A stretch of 64,000 nucleotides of DNA from Multifurca ochricompacta (taxonomy: Eukaryota; Basidiomycota; Agaricomycetes; Russulales; Russulaceae): assembly GCA_022496185.1 (NCBI GenBank), contig WTXG01000026.1:124001-188000 (forward strand), written 5' to 3'. Positions 20,003-31,406 of the stretch are shown here, in pieces. The position numbers were made by a program, and so were the translations under genes. Below the pieces are notes generated by a model that saw only the letters and a program-made list of their open reading frames with translations, did not search any database and had not been told where the DNA came from. How positions within the stretch are numbered: position 1 is the stretch's first letter; each line of letters opens with the position of its first letter.

Positions 20003-21374
20003 GGTGCGTGTAAGCGACGATTTCCAATCTGGGTAGAGGAGCTGTCAGACCCAGATTGTGAAGACCAATCAAGTCCCAATGTATCCAACTGTTCACTCTG
20101 AACCGCAAAGGGTCCAGTCCCAATTAGGGATTGCTCACACGTGCTTCAGTGTTGCCATGCTCCATCACACGGCTCGCGCAAAGCGCAGTGTGGGGCCCAG
20201 TCTACACTGATCCACTGGTTCCAGGGACCAGGGAATAGGACTACAAAAGAACAGAGGCTTGCCTTATTGGGAGATGCAAAAATGCATGAATTACTGAGTA
20301 AGGAAGCTTGTGTATGAAATTCGATCTTCTGGATTAATTCAGTTACAGCCAGGGCCCATAACCTAATGAACACAGCCTGAGGTTAGATAATCCAAACTAC
20401 CTAGAATGGTAGTTATAATTCAGTTGTGATGGTCAGAACTGAAGTGAACTGTACAGTGAGAGTGTCCTTAAATACTGTAAATGAGTGTGCTTATAGTAAC
20501 CAAGACAATGGAGGATTGTGTCTAATCAAGTAAGGTATCAAAGTATTCACAGGAAGGTGAAACACAATCCGTGTGCTACTGCACAACACACAACTCACTT
20601 GTTAGTACCACACACTTAGCGATTGATCCAACCTGGCCATATTGATCCATTTCCAACATTGACCACATAAACTGAAGTGAGTATTAGTTAGTTTATCTTA
20701 TCTCTTATCTTTACCATATTTAGCTAACACTTATCTACTATCTAAATAGGTAAAGATACTATAGTGGGGGAGTTTTGGTGGCTTAATGACAAGATTAAAG
20801 CCCTGCCATCCATGCTGTCTAATGCTGTCTACAGCCATTTTTTGACAGGTTTGGACAGCATTTTCCATACCCATAACCATCTGTCTTGATGATCAACTTG
20901 AGCTGGTACAGTACAGGTACAGCACTGTACTACGGCACCGTCATACCATAAGCTACGGGTACGGCGCGCAGCCCTAAATGTCACTGGCTGCTGGCTGAGC
21001 TAACGCCAGAGTATTGTAGTCAGAAAATCGCGACAAGTATCTCTGGACCCCATGGAGGATACAGTTCGTAAGGCTACACATTTCCAAGAGTAATTTCCCC
21101 CTAGATAGTACTGATTTACGAATCCCCAAGAAATCAGGCGAGGCGAACTTATGTGACGTAGCGCCTAAGTGATAGATAGAGAGCCCGGGTAGCCCTATAT
21201 ACGGAGGTTCTTTGGCGGAGGAAATAGTGCTGCCCGAACAAGGTTCCTTATCGAGCACAAGGGTTCATGAAAATCAGGGATAAAGCGGGACTTGACATTA
21301 ACATTGACACTAGACGCGTCGCACCGTGTCGTCACAACTCACTCATGGGATGGAGAAAGGGAGGGAAAAAAATT
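20003..21374. other. Spacer, probably the copia 5' end and unrelated flank
   Basis: No gene supported. The copia leader and 5' LTR should start here, but no TG/CA-bounded repeat with a partner could be found in the window. AT-rich GATA-like repeats (TTATCTTATCTC, near 20695) resemble the gypsy LTR sequence but are too short to assign. Confidence 0.4.
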
Positions 21375-21470
21375 TGCATCAAGCGGGAATCGAACCCGCG
21401 GCGGGTCGAACTCAACTGTGCAAGCAAGCCAGCATGGCAACGACCCAGGTTACCACTACCCCATTAATGC
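21375..21470 (-). tRNA. tRNA-Gly(GCC) with intron
   Basis: Minus-strand cloverleaf: acceptor GCATTAA pairs with TTGATGC (one G-U), D arm TGGGGTAGTGGTAACCTG, anticodon stem GGTCG/CGACC with loop TTGCCA-T (anticodon GCC), and T arm GCGGG-TTCGATT-CCCGC. About 25 extra bases lie after the purine 3' of the anticodon, the usual place of a nuclear tRNA intron. A run of seven T follows the discriminator base, as expected of a polymerase III terminator. Confidence 0.85.
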
Positions 21471-22201
21471 GTCAGATGAAAAATGGCAGCATTAACTTGA
21501 CTATTGGCACTGGCGTCCCAGACAGAGGCGTGTCGTCCTCAGCCTCCGAAAATGCAGTCGAGAAAGAGTGGCATACTTCATCGTTAACGTTACAGTTATT
21601 ACCATACTGCAGAGGTGCAGGGTCGGAAGATACGTACGCTCTATTATGCTGGTAATTGAGATTTCAGGACTCATAGTTTTACGCGACCGTCAGAAAAATT
21701 AAAGCCTGCTTCCAAGTCTAGGACGTCGCGCAGCAAGTTAGCAGTAACATACAGTTCCAGACAGCACGCGAAAATCTTGCTCACAAAGATGTGTCCATCC
21801 AGTCAAGCGCGAGGACATTTTGGAGTGCTTGAGGTTCGAGCAAGATAATCTTTTCATATCCAACTGGTCGAACTATGCGGATCATGGGACCCATAACTTT
21901 GCTTATTCTTATAAAAACTATCTGGCTCGCCATATACAAGAGTTAGAAAGTGCCCAAGACAAAAGACTTGACAAGGTGGGCTCGGTGGAGGTTTCCTGAG
22001 ATAGAAGACGAAGACAACCCCGGCGAGCGGCGAGCAAACCAAATCGTGGTGACGGTGCCAAAAGCCGCTGCACTACCGGGCCGCGGAACCCGATGATCAT
22101 GAGAACGCCTCGACGCGCCACGCCACCTTTAAGTTTCACTTTTTCACTTTCAAAACAAACTGTTTTGTTGCGAGCCACCAGCGACAAGTCAAGCTTCAAT
22201 C
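21471..22201. other. Intergenic between tRNA-Gly and helicase
   Basis: No coding frame or repeat could be supported. It holds the upstream region of the tRNA (minus) and the promoter of the helicase (plus). Confidence 0.4.
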
Positions 22202-24385
22202 ATGTCGCTGAGCCGTGCCATTCCGAGTTTCCCCGTTGTCTGTCGGCGTGCGTTAAAGCTGGTTCGCACGGAGTCCGTGACAGGTCATTCCTCAACGCGT
22301 TCTTTTGCTTCAGGTGCAGGTGCGCATATATTTATTGCCTTTCAAGAAAGGCATGAATAATTAAAAATATATGACATGTTGCCGCCAGCTGCTCCAGGCT
22401 CATCTCGTACGCGTCTTGTCAAGGACCTCGTACCAAAGTCATCAACAGGTCTCCCCCGCAAGTCTACGCGCAAGCTCCTTGAGGTTGCCCCGCGCGGTGC
22501 CTCGTCTGGATTCACCCGCGATACTCCCCCACACTCACTGAGACGTGGAAAAAAATTGTTTCGTGGTGCGGCACGGCCAGGGGGGGAAAGAGAAGGACGC
22601 TTGCGCAGCTTGAGAGGCAGGGAAGAGGTTAAGATTGGAAAGCGCACTGCCGGGAAAGATGATGTTCGTGCACACGCGCAGGTTCGCCCTAGGCAGAGAT
22701 GGCCGGAGCGGGATGGTCGCGAACGCGATATAACCACGCACAAGATTTCTTCACAAACGCTGCGTTCGATATCGCCTCCGAGTTTGACCTTTCCACCCCA
22801 GCCGAAGCGTTGCATACACTCCCTCCTACATTTGCCTCACCCCCGCTCTCAGATGGTCTCCTCCAATCTGTTCGCAACCTGCTCGGTCCTGCTGCACGCC
22901 CAACACCAATTCAATCCCTCTCCTTGAAACATCTCTTCGTCAACTCAACATCCGATGAACCACGGCGCTTCCTCCTTGGATCTGAGACAGGCTCAGGCAA
23001 ATCACTTGCTTACCTCCTTCCCATGCTGCACGACCTCAAGACGAATGAGAACCTGCAGTCGCGTCGCATGGGCCCGCGTGCCCTTGTACTGGCACCAACA
23101 CACGAACTTGCTCGTCAATTAGCAAGCTTCGGCAAGGCATTAGTCCACCATGCTCGGCTACGTGTGCAGAGCGCGTCGCGCGCGAACGTTGCCAGCGGGG
23201 TCAAGGCACGAGTGTCAGCGGCGAAGATGGCCAGTGCATTTACTGGTAATGATGCAGTGGGTGAGTTCGAGGTGCATCATGGGAGCGCGACGGGTCACCC
23301 AGTGGACATGCTCGTGGGTACGCCAGCGAAGCTACTTGAAATGGCGCGTGGGAACGGGTGGAACAAGGAGTTTACGGAGGGCGAAGAGGCACGACGAAAG
23401 AAATGGGTTATAGGCAGACCAGAAGTCAGGCTTTCGGACGTCGAGTGGGTGGTGGTCGATGAAGCGGACGTCCTTTTTGGTGAGAAGCCTCGCGATCTAC
23501 CCGCAGCAACATTACTGACAATATGGACCAGATCCCGACTTCATCGACCAAACGCTGCTTCTGCTGAGCGACGTCGCTGCTGCCCGAGGGAAGCCCGTCC
23601 CTATCATTAGCCGCGAGAATAAGACCCAAGCGCCGATGCTACTCGACTACCCATTCCATTTCGTCCTCACCTCCGCAACCATCCCCGCTGCCCTAGCTGC
23701 GCACCTCGACGCTCACCACCCAAGCATGACCCGACTTGTCTCGCCACAGCTACATCGCCTCCCCGCGCACCTTTCTCTCGAATTCGCACCGTACAGCTCG
23801 GGAAACCGTAATGCGGAAGTGCTCGCAAAGCTCAAGACCGTCTGGCGCGACGATGCGCTCGCAGGTCGACCTCGTGCAAAGGTGGTCATCTTTACCAACA
23901 CACGCGCACGCGCAGGCGAGTTCGGCGCATACCTTTCCGAGCACAAGGTGGCCAACGTCGTCGTCACGGGAGGACAGGATAGTAAAGGCAAAGAGGGAAG
24001 CGGGCTGCGCTTGTACGGGTCGAACCGACATCTGGCGGGGTTTCTCAAGCCCATGTCGGGAAAAGAGGGGCCATCCCCGTCCGTATTGCCACTGCAAGGG
24101 AGTGGGGGTGGGGGCCGCTCAGCAGACAAGGTCGGGAATGACGGCCCGCATGTGCTGTTGAGCACCTCGCTTCTAGCTCGTGGTCTCGACTTTGACCCGA
24201 GTGTCACCCATATATTCGTGCTCGAGCCCCCGCGTAACACGGCTGACTTCCTCCATCGCGCGGGCCGCACGGCGCGCGCGGGTGGAAGTGGGAAGGTGGT
24301 TGTATTTGGGAAAGCAGGCGGTCGTGGCTCAGGGAGGCTCCGCGAGATGCGCCAGCGACTCGCTGCTCTCCGAGCGCGCCGATGA
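22202..24385 (+). CDS. DEAD-box RNA helicase, MRH4-like, probably mitochondrial
   Basis: Exon 1 from ATG 22202 to 22319 encodes an Arg/Ser-rich, acid-poor leader typical of mitochondrial import. An intron (22320-22388) precedes a basic exon. The core follows: Q-motif RPTPIQS, motif I GSETGSGKS, Ia APTHELARQL, II DEAD in VVVDEADVLF, then an intron 23480-23531, III TSAT, V ARGLDFD and VI HRAGRTARAG, ending at TGA 24383-24385. MRH4 acts in mitoribosome large-subunit assembly in yeast. Between about 22640 and 22760 the frame of the basic region and that of the core differ by one base, so either an unseen intron or a lost base lies there. The core itself is intact. Confidence 0.85.
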
Positions 24386-25121
24386 CCTCCCTCTCTCCGG
24401 TCTGTTTTTTTTGTGCGTGTCTCCCCAACCGCGCTTATCGATCATTGCATGTTCGCTCTTTTTACTGCTGTTTTTCTTATATATTATTCCTGCATGCACC
24501 TGAACATGGGTAAAGCATGGGATGATACACCACTCCTCAACTCATTGAAGAACTGAGATGTGATGATGAAGTTAAATTTCCGCTTGCTGCGTTGCGCACA
24601 AAAGTCGTTGGCGCAAACTGTACCTATTTCATAAAACGGTTGTAAACGCAAAGGGACATCACGTGTCTCCATTTGCAAGAACGTCGCGCTCCAAGACGGC
24701 ACGGAACTTAGAGCCATTCTACACTCCTGCCTAAAGGAATTTTAGGTATTTCAATACCGGCGGAGCGCGGAGATCTTTGACACAACGCTAGCTGACTTAT
24801 ACACGTCAGTGCGACTGCGACCACTCGTTACTACAACTGACCCTGACCATATCAGATATGCTTTAACTAGGCAGCAACTAGGCAGCATCTAGTAGTAGTC
24901 TCGATTGTTCATTCGAAGAGGATAAAGGAAAGGGGTCCAAAGGCGGAACGTTTTTTCGGATGCCCCTTGCCTACCTACATTGTCTGTCCCGCGCTCGCAT
25001 GACATGGGTGGATAAGTTGCGCAGTGGCGTACCCGTACACCACCAGAGCACTTAAAGTCCACCCGACTACTGCGAGCACCTCTCATTGTATTTCCCCCAC
25101 CAACTCCCACCCACTATAGGC
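24386..25121. other. Intergenic: helicase 3' flank and ALDH-1 promoter
   Basis: No gene supported. Pyrimidine-rich segments and CACCCACTATAGG lie just ahead of the ALDH-1 ATG. Confidence 0.4.
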
Positions 25122-27020
25122 ATGTCAACAACTGAGTTCAGTTACCAATTTAACTACGAGACCTTCAAGGGCAAGGTCAACTTCCCTACCGGCATCTTCA
25201 TCAATGGCAAGTTCTCCGCCGGAGCTAATCGCACTACCATCGAGTAAGAATACACACCCTTTTCTCGATAATGTTGCTTCACTTCCCGTTGCTCATTACC
25301 GCCTCACCGTAGCGTGATTAACCCCAGTTAGCAAGCCAACACTTACCCCGGGTAGTCAGTTGGCGTTCTTAAAAGTTTTTTTTTCCAGCGAATGGGAAGG
25401 TCCTCACCTCCATTGCTGAGGGTACCACAGATGACGTCAACCGCGCTGTTGATGCTGCCAAGAGAGCTTTTGACGAATCGTGGGGTCTTAGAATCCCCGG
25501 CGCCGAGCGCGGCAAGCTCCTCTACAGGTTAGCCGATCTCATGCAAAAGAACTGGGACGAATTGGCAGCGCTCGAGGCGCTCGACAATGGCAAGACCTTC
25601 AACGACGCCAGAGCGACGGACCTTACCATGTCCGTCGACACGATACGGTACTACGCCGGCTGGGCAGACAAGAACCACGGTCAGGTCATCGAAACAGACG
25701 AAACCAAGCTCGCGTACACCCGCCATGAGCCATTTGGCGTCGTCGGGCAAATCATCCCGTGGAACTTCCCTCGTGCGTGAGAAGCCCTATCTGTTTTTTT
25801 TTTTATCATGGTCGATTGTTTCTGACGTGCTGCTGCCGGGGCAGTGATGATGATGACTTGGAAGCTCGGTCCGGCACTCGCCACGGGCAATTGCGTTGTA
25901 CTCAAGCCCTCAGAGCTTACCCCCTGAGCGCACTCCGTATGTGCTCACTCATCAACGAGGCCGGCTTCCCACCGGGCGTCGTTAACGTTGTCACGGGTTA
26001 CGGAGAGACCGTCGGCCGGGCCATCGCGGAGCATATGAGGATCGACAAAATCTCGTTCACAGGATCAACCCTTGTCGGACGCAAGGTCATGGAAGCGGCA
26101 GCAAAGTCCAACTTGAAGAACGTCACACTTGAGCTCGGTGGAAAGTCCCCCAACGTCGTGTTCAATGATGCGGACATTGATCTCGCTGTGCACTGGTCGA
26201 TCCATGGCATCTTGTGTGTTCTTCTCCATAGCATTGCCAGCCTGTTTGTTGCTCAAAGGAGTGTTTCGCTAGCTGGAATCACGGCCAGAATTGTTGCGCG
26301 GGCTCGCGTATCTATGTCCAGTCGGGCATCTACGACGAATTCCTCAAACGTTTCACAGCTCAGGCTAAGGCTCTTAAGCTCGGAGACCCATTCGCAAAAG
26401 ACTCGTACCAGGGTCCCCAAGTCTCTCAGAATCAGTTTGACGTGCGTCCCTCTCTCCCCCTCCCCCACCTCTGCCGCTGATATATCATAATACAGCGCAT
26501 CATGGAACACATCGAAGCAGGGAAGAAAGAGGGCGCGACGGTACACCTCGGCGGCGAGCGTTTCGGCACACTTGGCTACTGGATCCAGCCGACCATCTTC
26601 ACCAACGTGCGACCAGAAATGCGCATCGTGAGGGAGGAGATCTTCGGCCCCGTCGCCGTTGTTATCAAATTTGAAACCGAGCAGGAGGTCATTGGCATGG
26701 CAAATGGCACAGAATATGGCCTCGCTGCTGCCCTTTTTACTAAGGACATCACGCGCGGGATTCAGGTTGCGCACCAGTTGCAGGCGGGCACTACTTGGGT
26801 TAATTGCATCAGCTCACTGCACCCGAACGTGCCGTTCGGAGGGTGCAAGCAGTCTGGTGTTGGTCGTGAGCTTGGCGAATATGCGTTGGACACGTCCGTC
26901 GTTTTTTTATTTATCCTCCCTCTCCACGAAAAAATGGCTAACCTTTTTGTCCTTCTGTTTGCCATCAGCTACACCAATGTCAAAGCCGTCCAGGTTAATC
27001 TCGGACGCGTGCTTGGCTAA
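25122..27020 (+). CDS. Aldehyde dehydrogenase 1 of tandem triplet
   Basis: Seven exons: 25122-25243, 25313-25326 (14 nt), 25389-25772, 25845-26213, 26273-26441, 26496-26893, 26969-27020. About 502 residues, the usual ALDH length. NAD-binding GSTLVGR, catalytic Glu in LELGGKSPN and catalytic Cys in GQNCCAGSR are present, with PWNFP and FGPV motifs. It oxidises aldehydes (acetaldehyde likely) to acids with NAD(P). Exon 4 is one base shorter than in the sister genes: ACCCCCTGA near 25919-25926 reads a stop where ACC CCC CTG would give TPLSALR. A C-run error or a true frameshift is possible. No targeting peptide is evident. Exon structure is identical to ALDH-2 and -3. Confidence 0.9.
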
Positions 27021-28226
27021 GCATTTCATTTTTTGTTACCTTAAAAAGCAAAGTCTGTTTTATCCAAAATGTACTTCAATGTGCTCAATGTATTACTATA
27101 CGCGTCCCCAGTGTAGCCAGTAAAGTCACAAAAATTCACTCTGAGATTTTCGTTTGTTTTTCAAATTGCGGTGAGGTACTACCACACCCCTCGTTCGTTT
27201 TATTGCTTGCTTTGCGCTGCCACGCCCCTCCGGTCCCATGTGATATCAGTCGGTGACCTTGGTTGTTTCAGCTTCTCAGCGCGCGGATCCAGGGAATGAG
27301 CCAACCCCGGGCGGAGATAATGTAGAACTCTGCTTGCGCGTCATCTCCTATTATTTATCCTCTTTGGATATATGGCCAAATCGTTTTTCAGCACTGCACT
27401 GTTCAACCGCGATTTAGTGAGATGGCTTAGCACCTCGGGGATGGCACAGAGGTGCACCGAGCGACGCGGTGTGTCAGCTGATTGTCAGTAATTTATTTAT
27501 CCCCATTTAGTGGTTTGATTCTTCTCTGCTTTGCCTCTGTACGCTGTTGCATTCACAATTTATGCAATGGACTTTGAACGTCGCTCCCACCTGAAAAGTC
27601 GCGCGCCGTCTAACATGGAATTTTAAGGAACTTCCTTCGAGTCTAGTGGAACTTGTCTATTCTGGGTAGTTGTTAGTGTCGTCGTGTTTCTTGTGCCAGG
27701 CCTAGCGAAAACTATCCCGACCCCGACTTCTCGTCCCTCCCTCGACTACCAGATCTGACATCACATCTCGGTCATGGGTTATTGATCACGATCGATCGAT
27801 AACAACACTTCGACGACCCTAAAGATCCTACAGATGTACGATGGCGCCGCAGTTTCACGAATTACCTGAACTGCGCCGAGTACAACGCCCAACGTAACAC
27901 GAATAGGCGAGCATGCAAGGTTTCACCTTGGGTTAAGAGCGGCGGGCTAGTCTTTCAAGGTTCATTTCTCGGAAAAAATTGCGTCAGAGGTTTCAATGAC
28001 ATAAAAGACACTACCGAGTTGAATGCCCTCAATTTTCGCTCCATGCGGCAATTCACATCCGAGGCTTCCATGAGGGGTAATCAAAAATGCGGTGTCGGTC
28101 ATCTGGCGAGTTGAAGCGGATATAGTCTTGGCTAGGAACCTAACAGTGAGATCAGGGATCAATACTTAAACGCGGCACATTTCGTGGTCGGCTTATCTCG
28201 TGCCCCTCGTACCCCACTACATAGCC
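27021..28226. other. Intergenic between ALDH-1 and ALDH-2
   Basis: About 1.2 kb. No supported gene or repeat. It contains the ALDH-1 3' end and ALDH-2 promoter. Confidence 0.4.
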
Positions 28227-30091
28227 ATGTCGACAACTACCTTCACCTATCAATTTGAATCGCAGACATTCACCGGTAATGTCAGCTTCCCAACTGGTGT
28301 CTTTATAGACGGGAAGTTCTCCGCTGGGTCCAAGGGCACCACTATCGAGTGAGCAACCCCTCTCCTTCCGCGCGCCAAGTCCTTCGCTCATCATCGTCTC
28401 ACAGTGTAATTAATCCATGTGAGGCCGCAGCGAGATACTAGCGATTGCGGTACTTCTGACTGTTTTATCTTAGCGACTGGAAAAGTCGTCACCTCCATCG
28501 CTGAAGGCACACCTGATGACGTCAATCGCGCTGTCAAAGCCGCCAAGCGTGCCTTTGACGAATCATGGGGTCTCAAAGTCCCCGGATCCCAGCGCGGAAA
28601 ACTCCTCAACAAGCTTGCTGATCTTTTCGAACAGCACTCTGACGAACTTGCCGCTCTCGAAGCGCTTGATAACGGCAAGACTTTCAACTGGGCCAAGGCG
28701 GCCGATGTTGCCGCGTCGATTGGAGTATTACGGTATTATGCCGGTTGGGCAGATAAGATCCACGGTCAGGTCATCGAGACGCACGAGGACAACCTTGCGT
28801 ACACACGCCACGAGCCATTCGGTGTCGTTGGGCAGATCATCCCTTGGAACTTCCCTGGTACGTGAAAAAGGTTTTGAAACCTTTTCGGCTTTGCGTACTC
28901 ATCCCTTTCCGTGGTCAGTCATGATGGTATCATGGAAACTTGGTCCGGCCCTCGCCACGGGTAACACCGTTATTCTCAAACCATCAGAATTCACACCTCT
29001 ATCCGCGCTCCGGGTGTGCTCACTTATCAACGAGGCCGGTTTCCCACCTGGCGTTGTGAACGTGGTTGTTGGTTATGGCAACACCGTCGGTCAGGCCATT
29101 TCGGAGCATTTGGGAATCGATAAGGTAGCGTTCACGGGATCGACACTCGTCGGGCGGAAGATCATGGAGGCTGCGGCCAAGTCAAACTTGAAGAATGTGA
29201 CGCTCGAGCTTGGTGGCAAATCCCCCAACATTGTACTCAACGACGCAGATCTTGACCTTGCTATCAACTGGTCTGTCCATGGCATCTTGTGCGTTTTTGA
29301 TTCCCATGTCCTGTAGGATGCACGGTCATTTCTGACTTTTTTTTTCTTTTCCCTAGCTGGAACCACGGGCAGACTTGCTGTGCCGGCTCGCGTATCTATG
29401 TGCAATCTGGAATTTATGATGAGTTCCTCCGACGGTTCACGGAAAAGGCCAAGTCTCTCAAGCTCGGAGACCCTTTCGCAAAAGATTCGTATCAGGGCCC
29501 TCAAGTCTCTCAGATCCAATTTGACGTGCGTTTATACTCCTCTCTCCCCCGCGCCGTATATTCTAACATGATACGACTAAGCGCATCATGGGCTCGTGGA
29601 CGCGGGCAAGAAAGAAGGCGCGACGGTGCACCTCGGTGGCGAGAGACACGGTAACGAGGGATACTGGATCCAACCGACCATCTTCACCGACACGAAGCCG
29701 GACATGCGCATTGTGCAAGAAGAGATTTTCGGCCCCGTTGCCGTTGTGATCAAGTTCGAAGACGAGGAGGATGCTTTGCGTCAGGCGAATGACACGTTGT
29801 ATGGCCTCGCGGCGGCCGTGTTCACGACAAACCTCACCAAGGGGATCCAATTCGCGCACAAGTTGCAGGCGGGAACGGCGTGGGTCAACTGCGTAAACTC
29901 ACTGCAACCGAACGTGCCATTCGGAGGCTACAAGCAATCGGGCGTCGGGCGCGAGCTCGGCGAATACGCATTACAGAAGTGAGATGCTTCTTTTTTTTTT
30001 GCGCGTCGACTTAAATGCTGATCTTGTTCCTGTCAGCTATTCCAATATCAAATCTGTACACGTTAATTTGGGGCAGGTGATACAATTCTAG
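28227..30091 (+). CDS. Aldehyde dehydrogenase 2 of tandem triplet (frame break in exon 6)
   Basis: Exons 28227-28348, 28405-28418, 28474-28857, 28919-29288, 29357-29525, 29582-29978 and 30037-30091, with the same junctions as its neighbours. Catalytic motifs LELGGKSPN and GQTCCAGSR are intact. Exon 6 is 397 nt against 398 in both sisters: after RIMG the frame is lost near 29592 and regained by adding one base (GGCTCGTGG versus an expected GGCTTCGTGG). Either it is a fresh pseudogene or a consensus error. An alternative AG at 29611 would skip about 10 residues and restore the frame, but this is speculative. The last residues differ from the sisters (GQVIQF). Confidence 0.85.
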
Positions 30092-31406
30092 GTATCAGAG
30101 AAATCGAGATGACTACCCCCCCTCACTGTATTCAGTATGGTCACGTCGTTGTCGTTGTAAAAGTAATAATAGGAATAGGACAACCAAACGATCTCAGTAC
30201 GCGACAGCTTCCCTCCTGTAGGGCTAGTGTACGTAGCTGATTCCAGCCAAGGACTCGATATCAGCCTTTGGTACATGGTTTGACGATCTAACGATCCGAC
30301 GATCATGGGCCGAGGAACCAATGTAAACCATGACATGAACAAGCGAACAGCAGCAATGACACGTTGTCTGGATTGAACTGCCACGCACGCACCCCTTCTC
30401 AGACCATCCCGTAGCGCACTGAAACTTGAATCCTACATACCGCAACTTCGAGATGTTTTTTTTTGGTCTAGGCATTGACACTGGCATGTACTGCCACCAC
30501 GATGACCACAATCAGAGTGTCAGACCGCCACTATTGAGTCGATCCTTTGTCTGGTCCCCCCTTCTCATACAAATCAAATTAAATGTCATGACGTACTACG
30601 CGGGCCCTCCTACCAAACTGGCTCCCGCCCCCCCGGCAGAAAGGCTCTCTTTTAGGCTTTCTTTTACTTTTCCCCCCGCTTTATCGATGGAATTGAACAT
30701 GCCGAGTCGCAAGAAACAATCCCGTCGTTGCCATGAGAACGACACACAAAACTCGAATTAGTCGATCCCTCAGCCTTCTTTCTGTTTCTGTCTCTTTGGT
30801 GAGTTGTTATTGGGTTTCGTAATGTTGTGGGGAAGGGGGAAAAAAGGTTTCGTCACCTTTACTAATTTTGTGGGATGACGACAGGCATGCGCCTTGAAGG
30901 GTGTCAGATAGGCTACTCTGTAGGGTTCAGCTGACTGTTCGAAATGGAACAACCTCAACTCCGGCTTCAAGCCAATCAGAGAAGGTTGGTCTATAATCAC
31001 ACCTATTCTGGTTAGACGAAGGTCGAACGTGTGTTATTTTTCACTTTTTTAAGCACAATAGGGCGCACTGAAGAACTCCATGGATAATTTGGGCGCAGTC
31101 TTTTTCATTTTGCAGCGCTTCTGATCGGTTGGGCAAAGTATGGGACAAAACGGAGAACCAGTTCAACGGGCAGGACCCCCGTTCATCTTGGCCAAGAAGG
31201 CAATTCATACTCGAAAGGTTCGTTCCAATGGAATCGCTCCTTCGACAGAGGGTCACACGGTGTAGCTTCCTTGCGTCGGTTGTCTTTGCGATTGTTCGCA
31301 TGACAGGAATGGATGCGCAGACGTATATAGTTCGACAATTTTTCGGACTGATTGTCCCACCATTGCCCCGCATCAACTCCTCATCGAAAATAAAAAAAGA
31401 CAAACA
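30092..31406. other. Intergenic between ALDH-2 and ALDH-3
   Basis: About 1.3 kb with no supported gene. TATATA at 31324-31329 lies about 80 nt upstream of the ALDH-3 ATG and is a plausible TATA box. Confidence 0.4.

Noticed and set aside
29612..29650. Alternative 3' splice site in ALDH-2 that would restore frame
   Set aside because: It would delete about 10 residues of a conserved helix; a one-base consensus error explains the data more simply.
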